A DNA stretch of 64,000 bases from Smittia aterrima. Taxonomy: Eukaryota > Arthropoda > Insecta > Diptera > Chironomidae. Where the stretch lies: the NCBI GenBank assembly GCA_033063855.1, contig CP093831.1, positions 19,530,001 to 19,594,000 on the forward strand. The letters are read 5' to 3'. Below the pieces are notes generated by a model. That model had not been told where the DNA came from. It was given only the letters and a program-made list of their open reading frames with translations, and ran no database searches. This document shows positions 49,601 to 63,070 of the stretch, in pieces (positions within the stretch are counted from its first letter, which is position 1; every line of letters starts with the position of its first letter). Both the position numbers and the translations under genes were made by a program.

Positions 49601-52600
49601 TTATCATATCAGGCGAAAGCATCAGCTAAGTGGGGGAAAGTGAGTTTAGGCCTTTTATCGTCGACACGCTGAATAGTTTTTGGGGAAATTGTTGGGATCG
49701 GTGATTACGGCAAACAGATTGAAATAGTTTCATGAGAATATTCTCGTGCCGTTGCTGATTTTCCGGTGAAAATGTGTGTAAATGATTTAATTTACATATA
49801 AATTTATTATCATAAAACAGTAATTTATGACTCGTATGCCTAGATCCGTGTGATTATTTTGCTTTTCAGGAGTTAAATGCTCTTGATTTATTTTGCCTTC
49901 AACACCTTCGTCTGTCTGACTGATTTCTCTGCAGAGACTACGGAGAAGTTAATTTAATTTAACACTTGATGTGCGAATAAACAAAAACTAATTAGTTTCA
50001 TTATCATACGGAGGAGCTTTCTGTTGACTCGCGTAGTTTTGATGAAGAGAAATTTTTAAATGAATAATAGAAGGAATAAAGATTTCAAACAATGAGAAAT
50101 TAATCTGAGATTATATGAGTTACTAAGCTTTTAATATTTGAATTTCTTGGAATCAATATTTAAAATTTAGTTTTATAGTTCTTTCTTCTTCTAGAATGCT
50201 CTTTAAAATTATGAATATTGAAAATTCTGAAAATTATTGCGAGAAAAATTCACGCGTCTGTAAAACTGATCAATCAAAATAAAAAAAACTCTATCAACCG
50301 CGTCTTGCTCTAAAAACGAATGAAATGCAATCGTCTGCGATTTATGCCCACCGCATTTCGCAGCATTTCGTTGTTACCTCCAAAATAAAACAGAAAAAGC
50401 CTTAAAAAATTCATCAATTTGCATACGAAGCTTGGAGAATGGGCGAGAGAGGAGAAACATTTTTCTTTTTCGTATTGAATGTCTTCAAAATCTAAAATGA
50501 ATGCAAATTATTCCCATCGAACGGGCAAGTAAAGAAAATCCAGTTTCTTGTGGCCGGGGCTTTTGTTTGTTATTATTCCAGAGTGCATTCACATCATAAG
50601 CCTGCAAAAAAGAGAACTCATCATAAATTATAATAACGAAATGGAACACGGCATAGCCTGTCTAAAAAAATTATTATTTTTCTTTCTTCTTTCCTTTTCT
50701 GCTCGTTAATTGCATGTATTGTAAGTTGTGCACGAGAAAAAGGTTTGTTGGGTGGTGTTTGTAGCTGGCAGATAGCGTTGCAGCAGCGTAGAAATCTGTC
50801 CGACTCCAAAAGCGAACAACGAGATGAAATTTTGAAGTAAAAATCCCAAGTGAATCAAGATAAACAGTTTGCTTCATGTGTAGGTTCCTCTCTTCGCTTG
50901 CTTGATAATCAAAGTTGCAATTTTGCCCGGGCCCTCAATTCAATTCGATTCTATTCAATTGAGGCTTTCATGTGATGCAATTTGAAGTTTCTCGGAATAA
51001 AAACGATCTTGCTGTTCTCTGTTGTTCATTCGCCTTACTCGATCCATCTTTTAAATTGCACGCTGGCAAAAAACTACTAACACATCGTCGAAGAGTGGGG
51101 AGAGTACAGTTCTTTTATTAGTTGCAGATGAACTAACGAAGAAAATGTTCTGCGAAGGCGAAGAAGAACTAAGAAAGAAACAATTTTGATGTCAATGTCC
51201 TACATCAAAATTGCAATAAGAAGCAAGAAAGAAATGCGCTTCAATCTCGTTGGTGTGGAGTTGAAGTGAATTTAAGATCGCGCTGAACTCAAAAATACAG
51301 CGAACTTAGTCAATAAAGAACAAATTTAAAATTCTAAATGCAAAACTATGAAGTCGAGCTTCGTTTAAAAGCAAAGACGATGAAAACGCAGAGAAGGAAA
51401 ATTGAATTAAGCAAGTTCATTTTTGGCAAAGTTTTTCTGTAAAAGAAAATTTGAATATAAGAACTTCTTCTTAGTGCGCTAGTTTAACTTTAGTTACTGC
51501 ACTTAGGTCGTGAGGTTATTCACAAGTATCGTCTGAGGAATTTGTTTTAAGTTTATTGTTTCGTTCTTAACGAAATTGACAAACTCATCCTACAAAACTG
51601 TGTAATGAAGATGTTTTCCTCGTCTTAAGCTCTCACATGTCTCTTTCTTATTCTTCTTATCTTATCCCCAGCACGAGTACGCGACTGTCTTATATTTCAT
51701 GCCTCATATTCTTTATGTCGTCGTTGTTTCGACGCCGTGCACTACTGACAGCCAAAAATTGCAATCATCATCCTTCGTGTTATCGATCTTCATCAAATGT
51801 TTGCCATTTTCGGACGCAATGGACTGAATGTCAGCAGTAATTTTAGGTTTTTCTCTCTCACTGTGCCTTCCTCTGCAATATTGAGTGTTAATAAATTTTA
51901 TATCTTATTTTATTTTATTCCTTCTTACATTCAGCAGCTTTATCGTTTCGTACGTCTTAATGCCACTGCGGCGACCGTCAAGTTACATAATTTTCTGTGC
52001 CAGAGACCAAATACTCAATCATTATTGCATCGACGAAATTCTTTTTGCTTGTTCGTTGACAAGGATTCTACTCATTTCTCCGACGATGATTGATTGCCGC
52101 GTTAGTTAATACGCAGGAAATTATACTCGAGGATTAAAATTTCTTTCTAATTTCTCTAATATTTTCTCTTCAAACATCGCAGACACTTGCGAATTATTAT
52201 TACATAAGTTTGTTTATGTTTCAGTGAAATGTAAATTTACTTTCAACCCTGATGATGTTAACACAGTTCCGCGAGCAAAAGACTTTCGTTTTGAAAACGA
52301 AAACTTGAACAATTGCTTCTCATATCTTCACGCAACCCGCTTTATCATTTCATTCATATATTGCCTACATGTTGCGAGTGAGTTTGTTTATAGAAAGTGC
52401 TTTTGTTTTTAGTGTGTAATTAAATAATATAAATACTTAGTCACTATACGCACATGTCAGATTTACTTCTTATTAACGCTGCGAGAGAAAATTGAATAAT
52501 ACCGAAGGCTGCTCGGCTTTCTGCGCCATCAACATTTTAATTAACTTTGCTGTTTGAAGCGCGAGAGATTTCTTCGATAAACTAAAACTTCGAGTGAATA

Positions 52601-55600
52601 AGAATATGTTTTATAATTAAGCAAACAAAACTTACGCAAAACACATTCATTAGACGTTGTGTTCTGAAGTTTTATTGCTTTTGAAGCAGTCGCAAGTGAA
52701 GTGGAGAGCAGGTGGAGTTGGAACTTTTTTAATCATCAAGGGCTTTCGAAGCGAGCGGAAAGTATTTTTGTAAATTGAGAATTAAAACTCGAACACGGAA
52801 AAAAGTTTTGTTCATAATCCAAAATCTATGGAAACAACACGAACGTCAAATTTACCATAGGAGAAAAAAATATTCTCAAACATGATTACAACAGCCACCC
52901 TCGCTCGGCACCCTTCACGTTCATGTAGAAACGCGCGATTTTTATAATTTTCCATCCCTTTCTAGTTTTTATCTCATTTTTCGCACAAAGCGTACGTATT
53001 TTCCCACTTTTTTAAACATAAAGCACTAACACTAATCTAACATAGAAAAAATTATATAAAACACGCATTAAAATACAAATGATTAGGGATGAGAGTTGTG
53101 GGCGGCATAGAGATTTTTTAGGTACAGTTTGCTAGCTTATTTTCGATTTAAATCATTTTGATGTTAGTTATGCTCTCAAGCCACTTTATCATCTCGTTTC
53201 AATAATCCAATCGAAGAATAATTAAAGGAATGTAAATAGTTTACGAGCTGGATGCAATTTTCTTGCATACTCATGGCGTTGATAATAATTCAATTTTTTT
53301 GTTGCGATTGCATTTATGGACTGCGTAGCTGAAGCTGGAGACAGCAAAAAAATTATAAAATGAAATTATTTGTTTTACACATGATTGATTTTTAAATTTT
53401 TAATTGCAAGTTTGCAGTTTTTTCCAATGTATACTCAGATATGCATTCTCTCTCTGATTTTTTTCCTGGTTTATATAAAAAATCATATTTTTAATTTGCA
53501 CAATGAACGAGAAAAAAAATTACAAAATGTGGAAACGCTGCATCGATAATGAATAATTGGGAATTGTTGGGCTCTCTCGCGGATGACGCTGACGATGAGG
53601 TTCGAGAGCATTTTAACATTGAATGACGACAAGTCACATCACTTTCGATCGAATCTCAATCAAGCACAAAAAAAACGACTTCAATAAAATAATAAAAAAT
53701 GAACCCCAAAAGCCGAACCCAGAACTCTCGTCGCCACTATAAGAATATCATTAAAAATGTTTGTCATGTAAATATTTTGCAAGAAACCATACAACAATGG
53801 GAGATTAATTAAAAAATATCGAACCGTTCAGCATTGCGACAACAGATTGCTCGCTCAGAAAAAAGGTTTCCTTTGATGACACTTTATTAATTTTCGTAAT
53901 TGTTGCACAACTTTCAGGCGAATCAGCTTTCGGTGAAAAAGCTCTGACCAAGCTTTGTTACTCTGAAATGAAGTTTCAATTTTGCATCGTTTACAAACTT
54001 TTTGATAGGTTTGTTTTCATTAGATTGAAGCTTTTCATTTGACTTTCGAGAGCATTACACCTCAATACCCCTTGAGAGCCTCCTCGACTCAAAAGCAATC
54101 AGAGGCTCAATTTTCAGAAATATAAATGCTGCTTCACACAATGATAATAGAGGAGAAAGAGAGAAAACTGCAGTTTAACTGACTACGCAATAAAAAAGTG
54201 CAATAAACGAAGCCTTTTCATGAAAAAAAAAATACATAAATGCAACCAATCAATTGGAAATAAAAAATTGCGCATTACTAATTATTTTAATAATTGAAAA
54301 ATAGTTATTTGCCTTTCATATATGAATTCACGCACCTTCCGATCGGTTCATCCCTCCCCCATCTCTTGCATTCATATTTCAAACATAAAATTTCCATTAA
54401 AAATATTTAACGTCGCAGATAAAAATGGGAATGAGAAGAGTAAAAAAAATGCAAAAATGCAGAAAAAATATATAAAATTATAGAAAAAACTGCGACCAAT
54501 AAAAAAATAAATTTAAATCAATATAATAATATAAAACCTACAACGACAGCAAGTCCGCATCGAGTGTTGTCGCTTCGGTCATCGGAAATTTGCGGAAATC
54601 TCCTGATTACGGCCTCCGCTCCATTTTTTAATGATGCAAAATAACTAAATTTTTTCACCAATGAGAAATTGTGAATTTTTTTGTGTTGCAGTCGTCGATG
54701 AAAAAAAGAGAATCACAGCACAAATAATGGGTGGAAAATTTTTATGAAACTTTTCCTCTTTGTTGACGCATACAGAAATATAATGTATACAATTTTCATA
54801 ATTGCCAATTCATCTGAAGCTCGTTCAATCTCGCTTTCTCCCGGCTTGCTCAACGATTCAAATTAAACATGCTAATTTCGGCTGTATTTATCATGAAGCA
54901 TTTTTCTCGAAGGCTTCGAAAGTTTATGTTTACAGAAAAAATTCTCATTAGAAAGTTTTCATAAAAACCATTATGAATAATGACGGCGAGGCAAGGAGTA
55001 AGGGATGAGGATAGTTGGGTTGGAAACGACTTCTCATCTCCAGCTGCCGTCTCTGTATGTTACGTAAATAAATTTAATTATGAAACTTTTACACAAAAAC
55101 GCGCTTCAGCAGTATAAAAACTCCTCATTTCTCTTATAGAAAGCGCTCAAACAAATTTCAAATGTTTTTATAACCGGAGAATACATTTTGTGTGAACGAA
55201 GCTCCCCATCTATGGCTTACACGTACATTCATGCATACTTGTTTTTTAATTTCACATACACTACATTAAAATAAAAATTAAAATCCAACATTTCTGCGCC
55301 CTCTCCATTAACCTACCCGAGAGCTGAAATAAAAATACACACAGTCGCTCGATATGCGTGTATGATGTATTTGGTGGGGCTGATCCTCATCCTCTTCCAC
55401 CTTCCTCATCTACAAAGCTGTTCAAAGAAGCTCACGAGGGAGAATAAGTAGAATGAGATACGCCGCATAATGAAATAAAAATATTTTTTATTTTATAATC
55501 ACGAGTTTTTTTTTCTAAAATTTTAGGCGTGGCGCAGCTCATTTTGTATAGAAAAAAGTATAAAATTTACCACCGAAAAAAAAATGTTCGCCTCATCATA

Positions 55601-56790
55601 TACAGCATCCACCATATCTCATTCCACGAGCCCATCACACCCCCGCACTTTAGCGACATCGCTCTCTAAAATAAAATAAAAAAATTATACATAAAAATAA
55701 AAAGCGACCCCATCATCAGAAAAAAGGAATTTCAGAAGAGCGCTTAACATAAATATAATGATTTTTTGTAGAGCTACTGGATGCTGTGCTGTATTGTATT
55801 TTGGCGTCGAGTTGAAGCAGAGCACGGTGGAATGAGCTAGTTAGTAACAAGAGTAATAGAGGGAAATTATGATGAAGGATGAGGATGTTTAAATGAAATG
55901 TGTTTATACATAAGGGTAGAAACAACGGCAGAATCAGCAGCGGCTCCCAGTTGTTTGATGACGAAAGGCATATTCAAACTTTCTTCCGCGTCGAGCTGAA
56001 GCTATATGGGCGGATGGAAGGAAAAGCTATAAAAACCAAGTTTTAAATTTGTTTCTATCCATCTTTCTATCTTTTATGCCGCATAATACACGTATTTAAC
56101 AACAAGGAAAATGTATGAGAGAGCAGGCGAGGGAGCGAGATCCTCTTCATTCAGCCTCCGTTCTTTTGTAGATCTCTCGCTTTTTCAACCCACTTCTCTG
56201 TCTTCATCTCATCCTCTCGACTCGCTTTTCCTTTTGTTTTCGCTTCTTTTTTCGGCTGTATAGAATTTTTTTATCCTCGGCGCGGAAAAAGAAACTCTTG
56301 CTGGAAAAAAGATGCCGAACACTCACTCCATAGTTTTTCGAGCCGTTTCTTTTATACTTTAGGAGTTGAATGGTTATTCCGTCTCATTATAAATTAGGAA
56401 TCCCATAGTGGAATGTTTAGAAATTACGATAACTTTAATAAAGTTTGTCAGAATACAGGATTCTCTAAAATATTACACTAGAAGAAAAGTTGAATTATCA
56501 TAATGTACCCTTAATAAGACATAACTGACAAACCTGCCCCAATTTCTACCTCCCTCCTCTTACAGTTTTTCGGCAGTATTGAAACACATAAAAAACATAT
56601 AAAATGCTATTTCGCGTTTCTCTAAACACTCTCTAGTCATATCAGCAGTGGAAAGTATCAAAAGGGGAGCCCCGCCAGTCAACCACCCACTCCAGCAAAA
56701 ACAACAGTTTCATGTTATTTTCCGCTGTATTCTCTCGTCTCTAATATCTGAAATGATGAAAAAATACAGCGCTCGAGAAGAAATAAAATA

Positions 56791-56805
56791 TAATGTAATG
56801 TAATG
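56791..56805. repeat. Three tandem TAATG units
   Basis: Short pentanucleotide microsatellite in the non-coding region upstream of br. Confidence 0.85.
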
Positions 56806-59800
56806 TAAAAATCTATAAAGTCATAACATTGTTGTCGGATATATTTTTAACAAGGCAGCGAAAATATCAAGGACAATAGCAGAACCGTTGCTGTAGACTT
56901 CAACCAGCCCTGTTTAAACTAGCGTGTACTTAAAAGCGTCCCTTCTTTTTTATAGAAATTATTTTCCTATTCCGTGCTCTCCCTCGTTTCTTCCTGTTTC
57001 CATAGAGCTTACATCCTCGCTTCGGTATCATCATTATAGCGAATGAATAGAAAAAAGAAACTAAACCCAACGCCACCCACGCAACAAAAAAAACCCACCC
57101 TCTCCTTCCATTTCTCACTCTAACGCTGAAAAATGAGAAAAATTTTGCCTGGAATTTATGCAAATAGATTTTTTTGCTCGTTTATGTGTTTGGTGTAGTG
57201 TAAAAGGCATACACATAAAAAATATAATTACTATCACCATGATAACACAACAGAAATTCGATGATTTAGGAACAGGGTGGATGGGAATAGAGTGCAGTGG
57301 GTGATGCTGTGAATGTTAAAATAGAAGCGACAGCGAGAGGAGAAGGAAAAAACTAATCAATAAAATTTAAATTAAAAAATGTTTCGAGTTTTTTACATGC
57401 CTTACACATCGATGGAGCAAGAGAGATGCTGTTTAGCAACGAGGGTTCGATTTATTGGAGTGCCGTAAAAAACTACTTGAGCAGAATCCAATCTTTGCAA
57501 AATCTCCTTGCCTTTCGTCTTTCTCGAGGCGTCTTGTGCATAAATAAACATTAATTATTGATCAGATGTAGTAAAAAATATAACTGCTTGTGCCTCCTGC
57601 TTCGTCATTCTCATCATTTTGATAGAATTTTTAATACACGATGCTATGCGGCGACGAAGCTTTGTGTGTGTGTTTGGGGGAAAGCGATGGATTCTGCTTT
57701 GAAGCATTAAATATTCATGTCAAATTGGAAATTGAAAGAGACATAAAAACAAAATATAAGTAACGGAACGAGCTCTGTATTTGCGAATCCATACAAGTTT
57801 CTTTATTGTATTTCTTTCTTTTTCCTTTTGCGAAGTTTCACGCTCGCATCCTCGCAATAGCAATAAAGCAAGTTAGTGAAAATTCTGAGAGAATTTATTG
57901 GAAGTTCAGAAGAAATTTCGATTCGGGTTGTTTATCAGTTGTGTAACGGAAAGTTCTTTCTTACGCTGAGTCAACAGAGATTTTTTTTGCATAACAAAAT
58001 TATTTTCTTCCCATTCATATGAGATATTTATACTCATTCTTTCTTATTTTTATGAAGGCAGTTGCACAACATTTCATTGAAGACTTCCTAATGGAAACAA
58101 AATCTTATAGTTACACAATTGTGTTGTTACGGAACTCCCCGCTGAACTTTGCTCGAAGGGATTGTGAAGCTTCCGTACAGTGATTTCGGTGAAAAATTGC
58201 CTGAAACTCAAGGAAATTTATAATAGAAGTTTATTGTTTATCATAACAAACGGCGTTTCATTCCTCTATTCGCCACAGCAGCTTCAGCAGCGAAGAAGCA
58301 CACGCACTTATAAATTTCAATCATCACTCAAAGAGGCGAAAGACGTTACGAGGTAACGCACACAACGTTTACAGCCCTTTTTTCATTGCTCAGCTACTTT
58401 CGAGGCCGAGAAATTTAACATAAAAGTGCGTAATAAAGAAATTTTCATGCATGTTAAAAGAAGCCTCTTCTTGAAATAAGATTTTATGCAGGCACCAAGA
58501 GCCATGGTAGCGGCAAAACTCAACTATAAATTTCACATCTCCCACATAGTCCATTAAATATGATTTTACAGTATATGTGCTTTTTATTAGTAATTTCGCA
58601 GTTTTAGAATATGGCGGGATGTGCTGGCGTACTTTTTACAAATTCTTTTAGTACATTTCCACCCATAAAAAGGCATTTTTCTCATTTTTTCTGCGTATTT
58701 TAAGCATTCTTTTTTATGTGCAATGCCTACATAAAATTATAAAGAAAATGTGTTTTTGGGGAAATGAAAGAGGCGAGAGCAAACGCGAAGGATAGAAAGT
58801 GAAAGAGCTTTTTGCAGCAACGAAAAGGAGGAGGAAAAAAGTTTAAAGGTTTGAAGGAATGTTTTGCACCAGCGGCAAGGCAATGTGGGACGACTTTTAC
58901 TGCCCTCTGCCCCAAAGCCAGCCGCCATTTCCTAGTTTGAAGTGGATTCAAGCTTTGCTGGGAAATGCTTGATTATAAATATTGAATGAAGATCTCTAGA
59001 GCACAGTCGGGCAATGCCGCTAGTCACGCGAAAATAAAAAAATTCACATCCTTGAAGGAAATGAAAAATAACAAGGAAAAGAGAATTTATTGCTACGAAT
59101 AGGATTTTAAACCACACTGATATGTTATGCGATAATATTTTCACTGCTTGTCGTGTAGTGCTTTTAGGAAATTGCTTAGAAATTGCGATTGTGAAGCTGA
59201 TTTAAGCTAAGAAACTTATCATTTTGAAAGGCTTTCTTTTCATAATCATGATAAACTGAATAAAAAATTCTGCAAGTTAAATGACAAAGGTTGGTTATGA
59301 GTAGACTTTACAATCCAATTAACATAAAAAAATAATTTACAGTCATTTCTACCAACGGAAAGAAATTTCTTAAAATATCACAATGAACGACAACTTTCTC
59401 TAATTGTTAAAGAAAACCTTTTGAATGACTTTTCTTCAGGAAATCTCAACTTGTTTAAGAATCCTAACAATCTCTTCAAAGTCGACACCAACTACATCAA
59501 AACATTTTTGCCAGAGTTTACGTCTCAGCGAAAGTACGGCTCATTTTTTATTCTTCATACTATAAAATGCTTAAAAGTATAAAAGCAACATAAGAAATAA
59601 ACATGCATAGGATGAATACTTTTATGGATTTGGTTATAATAAAAAGAATCAGCATTTCTTTCTGTTTTGTTTGAGATTCCATCAGAGAATCAGCAGGGAG
59701 ACGGAGACCTAATCCTCAAATTATGGCTTAAAAAATGAAGAACTTTTAGATACATTCGCATTTTTATTTTACACAAGAACATTAAATTTTTTTATTTCGC

Positions 59801-62800
59801 TCCAAGATCATAAATATTTTACTGCAAGCTGTATACGAATTATTTATCTCTCTTGATTATCTCATCCTCGTTCTCGGCTTGTAAAAACGTCTAAGACGGA
59901 TAAGCGAAACCGTTTCACGGCGAAAAGAAAATTGTGGATTCTTAAAACAACTTTCCTAATAAAACTGCTCATCAATATCAAAATATAATGAAGCTATCTC
60001 CTAGTTTTCCGCAGTATACTTTTTAATTTCCTCTTGAATTTCTACTTGGAGCGTAGATTTACGATCAAATTTACAGCGTCGTAACAATTTTTACTCACAG
60101 GATCTCTTGAGCTAGCGAGAGTTTAGAACTCCCAACTGAGGTTTTTAATCTCATCGAAAACATTTCAATCCACGAAGCCTTTAGTAAAAAGTAGAAAAAT
60201 AATCTTATCAGCTTAGTAATGTGACAATCTCAGTTTTCTTTGATGGACAAATACTTGATTATTTGACGATGTCAATACAGATGGAATTTACAAAAGAGAG
60301 ATTCAAATATTTATTAGTTCAAAACCTTTCGTCCAAATATGTTTTCAAACAAAATCATTTGTCATCATCCAGCACTATCATTTCAATTATATTATTTTTT
60401 GACAAAATAGGTTGCGACTAAATTATTGCCATTAGACTACAGATACAACTGCATAGAATCATTAATATCTATATCATAATTAGACAATAATCATCCACAA
60501 AAATAAGTTATTTAATTTTTCATAAAACAAAGCTTGACCAAACAATATTTAGAAAATGATCAGACTTTTTACTCAAAATTTTTTAAATGAAATGCTTTGC
60601 CTGAAAAGTGAAACTTTAACGAAAGGTTTTTTTTTATATCCCAATATTTTCCTTAGATGTCTCTGACTGCGAGAATCCACTTTCTGCTATAAACGCAAAT
60701 TTCAAAATGAAAAATATTCTTGCAGAACGTTCTACTCAGTGTGATATTACGAGTATACGATGAAATTATTCTATGGAAACGTACAAGATCTCACCTTTAA
60801 TAAGTTATCATTATTCGAAAGGTGAACGAAATTATAAAAAAATTATAATCATGAAGACATTATTAGAGTTTGTGTTTTTTCTTAAGTTTTAATATTTAGG
60901 ATGCCGATTTTCATTCGATGACAAGAAGTATTTTCTTGTAATACAATGCATAGTATTAAATATTTACATAAATCAGAAGTCATTGAAAAACGTCAAACAT
61001 TTTTTAACGACCGAATGACATCGATCTTTATTCAGATGTGATTTTTGACGTTGCTTGAAGTTTATTAAGGTCCAACGCTAACAATCCACGGAACTAGTCC
61101 TTCATTATACAAACCATTCAAAATATTTTATCTTGCCATTGTGCTTTAAAGAGTTAGATTTGTTCGGCGGAAGAAGTTACTTACTTAAACAAAAAGAGGA
61201 TACCTGGATGACCGAGTGTGAATATTTAAAACGTTACTCTCGATAAATTTATAAGAGATTTAAACAGAAAAATAATAAGTTATAATCAAATTTCAAATAC
61301 TCTCAATTCTGGAACATTCAAAAACAAACAAAATATTTTTTTTTCATTTTATTTATGAAATATGCGTTAAAGTTTACATAGAAATAGAAGATAAAATGTT
61401 TTTGTTGTCTGTTCTCGTGAGTGCATTAATGAATTGAAATTTCTTTGAATGGGTAAATTGCATTTTATTGTTTTTCGCAAGAAAGTTTCGTGCTTTAATC
61501 TTCTCCACCTTCTTATTAAATTTTTGAGTTCATTTTCCTATTATTTTTGGCTCAGCTAAGCTTACAAAGTTTTTCATTAATTCTTCATAACAAAATTCAC
61601 TACATCGAGTTTGCTACAGAGCATCTTGTGTTTCCTCGTAGAAAATTGTATGAGCTTTGAATGTGCACAAGAGACGGTCGACCGGGTGAATGAGTCACAC
61701 ACAAAAGTCGACGCCAATGTTCTAGTTATAGATAAAGAGGATTAGTTCTTGCGATTTAATTATAAATTTCAACTACATATTCTATATGGAAACTTCTAAC
61801 AACGTTCTGCTTTCTTCAAAAGGATTTTTTTTAGAGAAACCGGAAAAATAATCGAAAAATCTATCCAAATTGCATTAGATGCCAACAAATCGTTATTGTG
61901 ATGATGAATAAATATTTCTTTTCAATAAAAATATTTTTGGCCGAAGAGATTACGTTTCGAGTGTTGGCACGTTGCTGTAGCTTTCGAGTCAACTTCGAGT
62001 CAAAATATCGTACAAAAATTAAATCTAAAGCTATATAATGAAGGGAGATTAAATTCGAAAGCTCCTCGGAGACAGATTGACAATCAGGTCAACAAACTTC
62101 TGTATTTTCCAGATTATTTTAGAAAAAAGAAATCTTTCCCTGACATCATTACCAAACAATCCCCAGAGGCTTCTCTCGTAATTATTCAGTTTCTTTCCCT
62201 CATGTTTCGTACATTTCGATCGTAAGAGAAAAGTTTAATGACACGAGGTTAAGCATGCGTAAGATTCTCTAATCAAATGCTCTCGACTTTTCGCCGACTT
62301 ACTTCAGTCAGAGCTTTGAGACTAATTTCAATATTTTACCTACAACTATATTTAATTACTTCATATCTAAACCCCTCAAGTTCGAGCTTTATGTTGAGCT
62401 TCGCGAGCTTCTTTATAAACTGAATAAAAAATATTCTCTTCTTATGTCGTCAGAGGAATGAGGTCGAAGCGACTCTGTCGATAAAATATTCATGAGATGA
62501 AAACAATTTTCAACGATCTCCTAGCGTTCTAATGACTTTCGTGAAACTTATGTCGCTTCTCCATTTCAAGTAAAAAATTCTTTTATCACTCATTTGACGA
62601 GGACGGCTGTGCGCAAAACAATCGTGGACTAATCTTCAAAATTAAGAGAAACTCTCATATCGTCTTGGTCCTCTTGAACTACATATATTAAAGTTTTCCT
62701 TCTGACGAGTTCGAGGAATGTTGCCTTTCCTTAGAAAGTTTAATTTGAAATGTTTGAAAGCTTCTCAGAAACTTTCAAAGCTTTCCTCAAAAAACTTGAC

Positions 62801-62965
62801 AACTTATACTGAACGATCAATCTCTATCATCTATCATTGCCTTTCTTAAACTTTAAGTTTAAATCTTAAATCACACTACATTGACTTAATTCTGATTTCA
62901 AGTGTAAACCTCCAACCAAACACTAATTATCCTGTCAATCCTTTTTTGGTTATTTTGATTTTTCT

Positions 62966-62971
62966 TTTAAT
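62966..62971 (-). terminator. Candidate polyadenylation signal ATTAAA for the 63 kb gene
   Basis: TTTAAT on the plus strand reads ATTAAA on the minus strand, about 100 nt after the TAA stop. The spacing is plausible for a short 3' UTR, but the motif is frequent in this AT-rich DNA. Confidence 0.3.
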
Positions 62972-63070
62972 TTACTTCTATCTGAGCTCTCTTGAAGATT
63001 TTCCATTTGCTCCTTTCCATTAAAATGAAGAAAAAATGTTTTAAAAGCTTCTGATGTTTAAACAATTTCA

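Larger units (their letters stand above)
28916..63070. other. 34 kb of non-coding DNA: br 5' intron/promoter region and intergenic space
   Basis: No ORF with a recognisable domain on either strand, no transposon protein and no tRNA signature were seen. Candidate elements inside it are listed separately: a promoter-like patch near 43.6 kb, nuclear-receptor-like sites at 42570 and 42741, a 17-nt tandem duplication at 43175, and a second cluster of CCACCC/GGGTGG motifs at 52.9-58.7 kb. The br transcription start must lie in this stretch or near 28.5 kb; it could not be located. Confidence 0.5.

Noticed and set aside
57400..57470. GGTTCGATT box suggestive of a tRNA T-arm
   Set aside because: No matching acceptor stem, D-arm or A box at the right spacing.
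60793..60830. Donor-like AAAG|GTGAGA on the minus strand
   Set aside because: Good donor core, but no acceptor, open frame or promoter could be paired with it. Left out as a likely chance match.
62338..62345. Donor-like GTAG|GTAAAA downstream of the 63 kb gene's stop
   Set aside because: Would require splicing in the 3' UTR of that gene. No matching acceptor or reading frame supports it.
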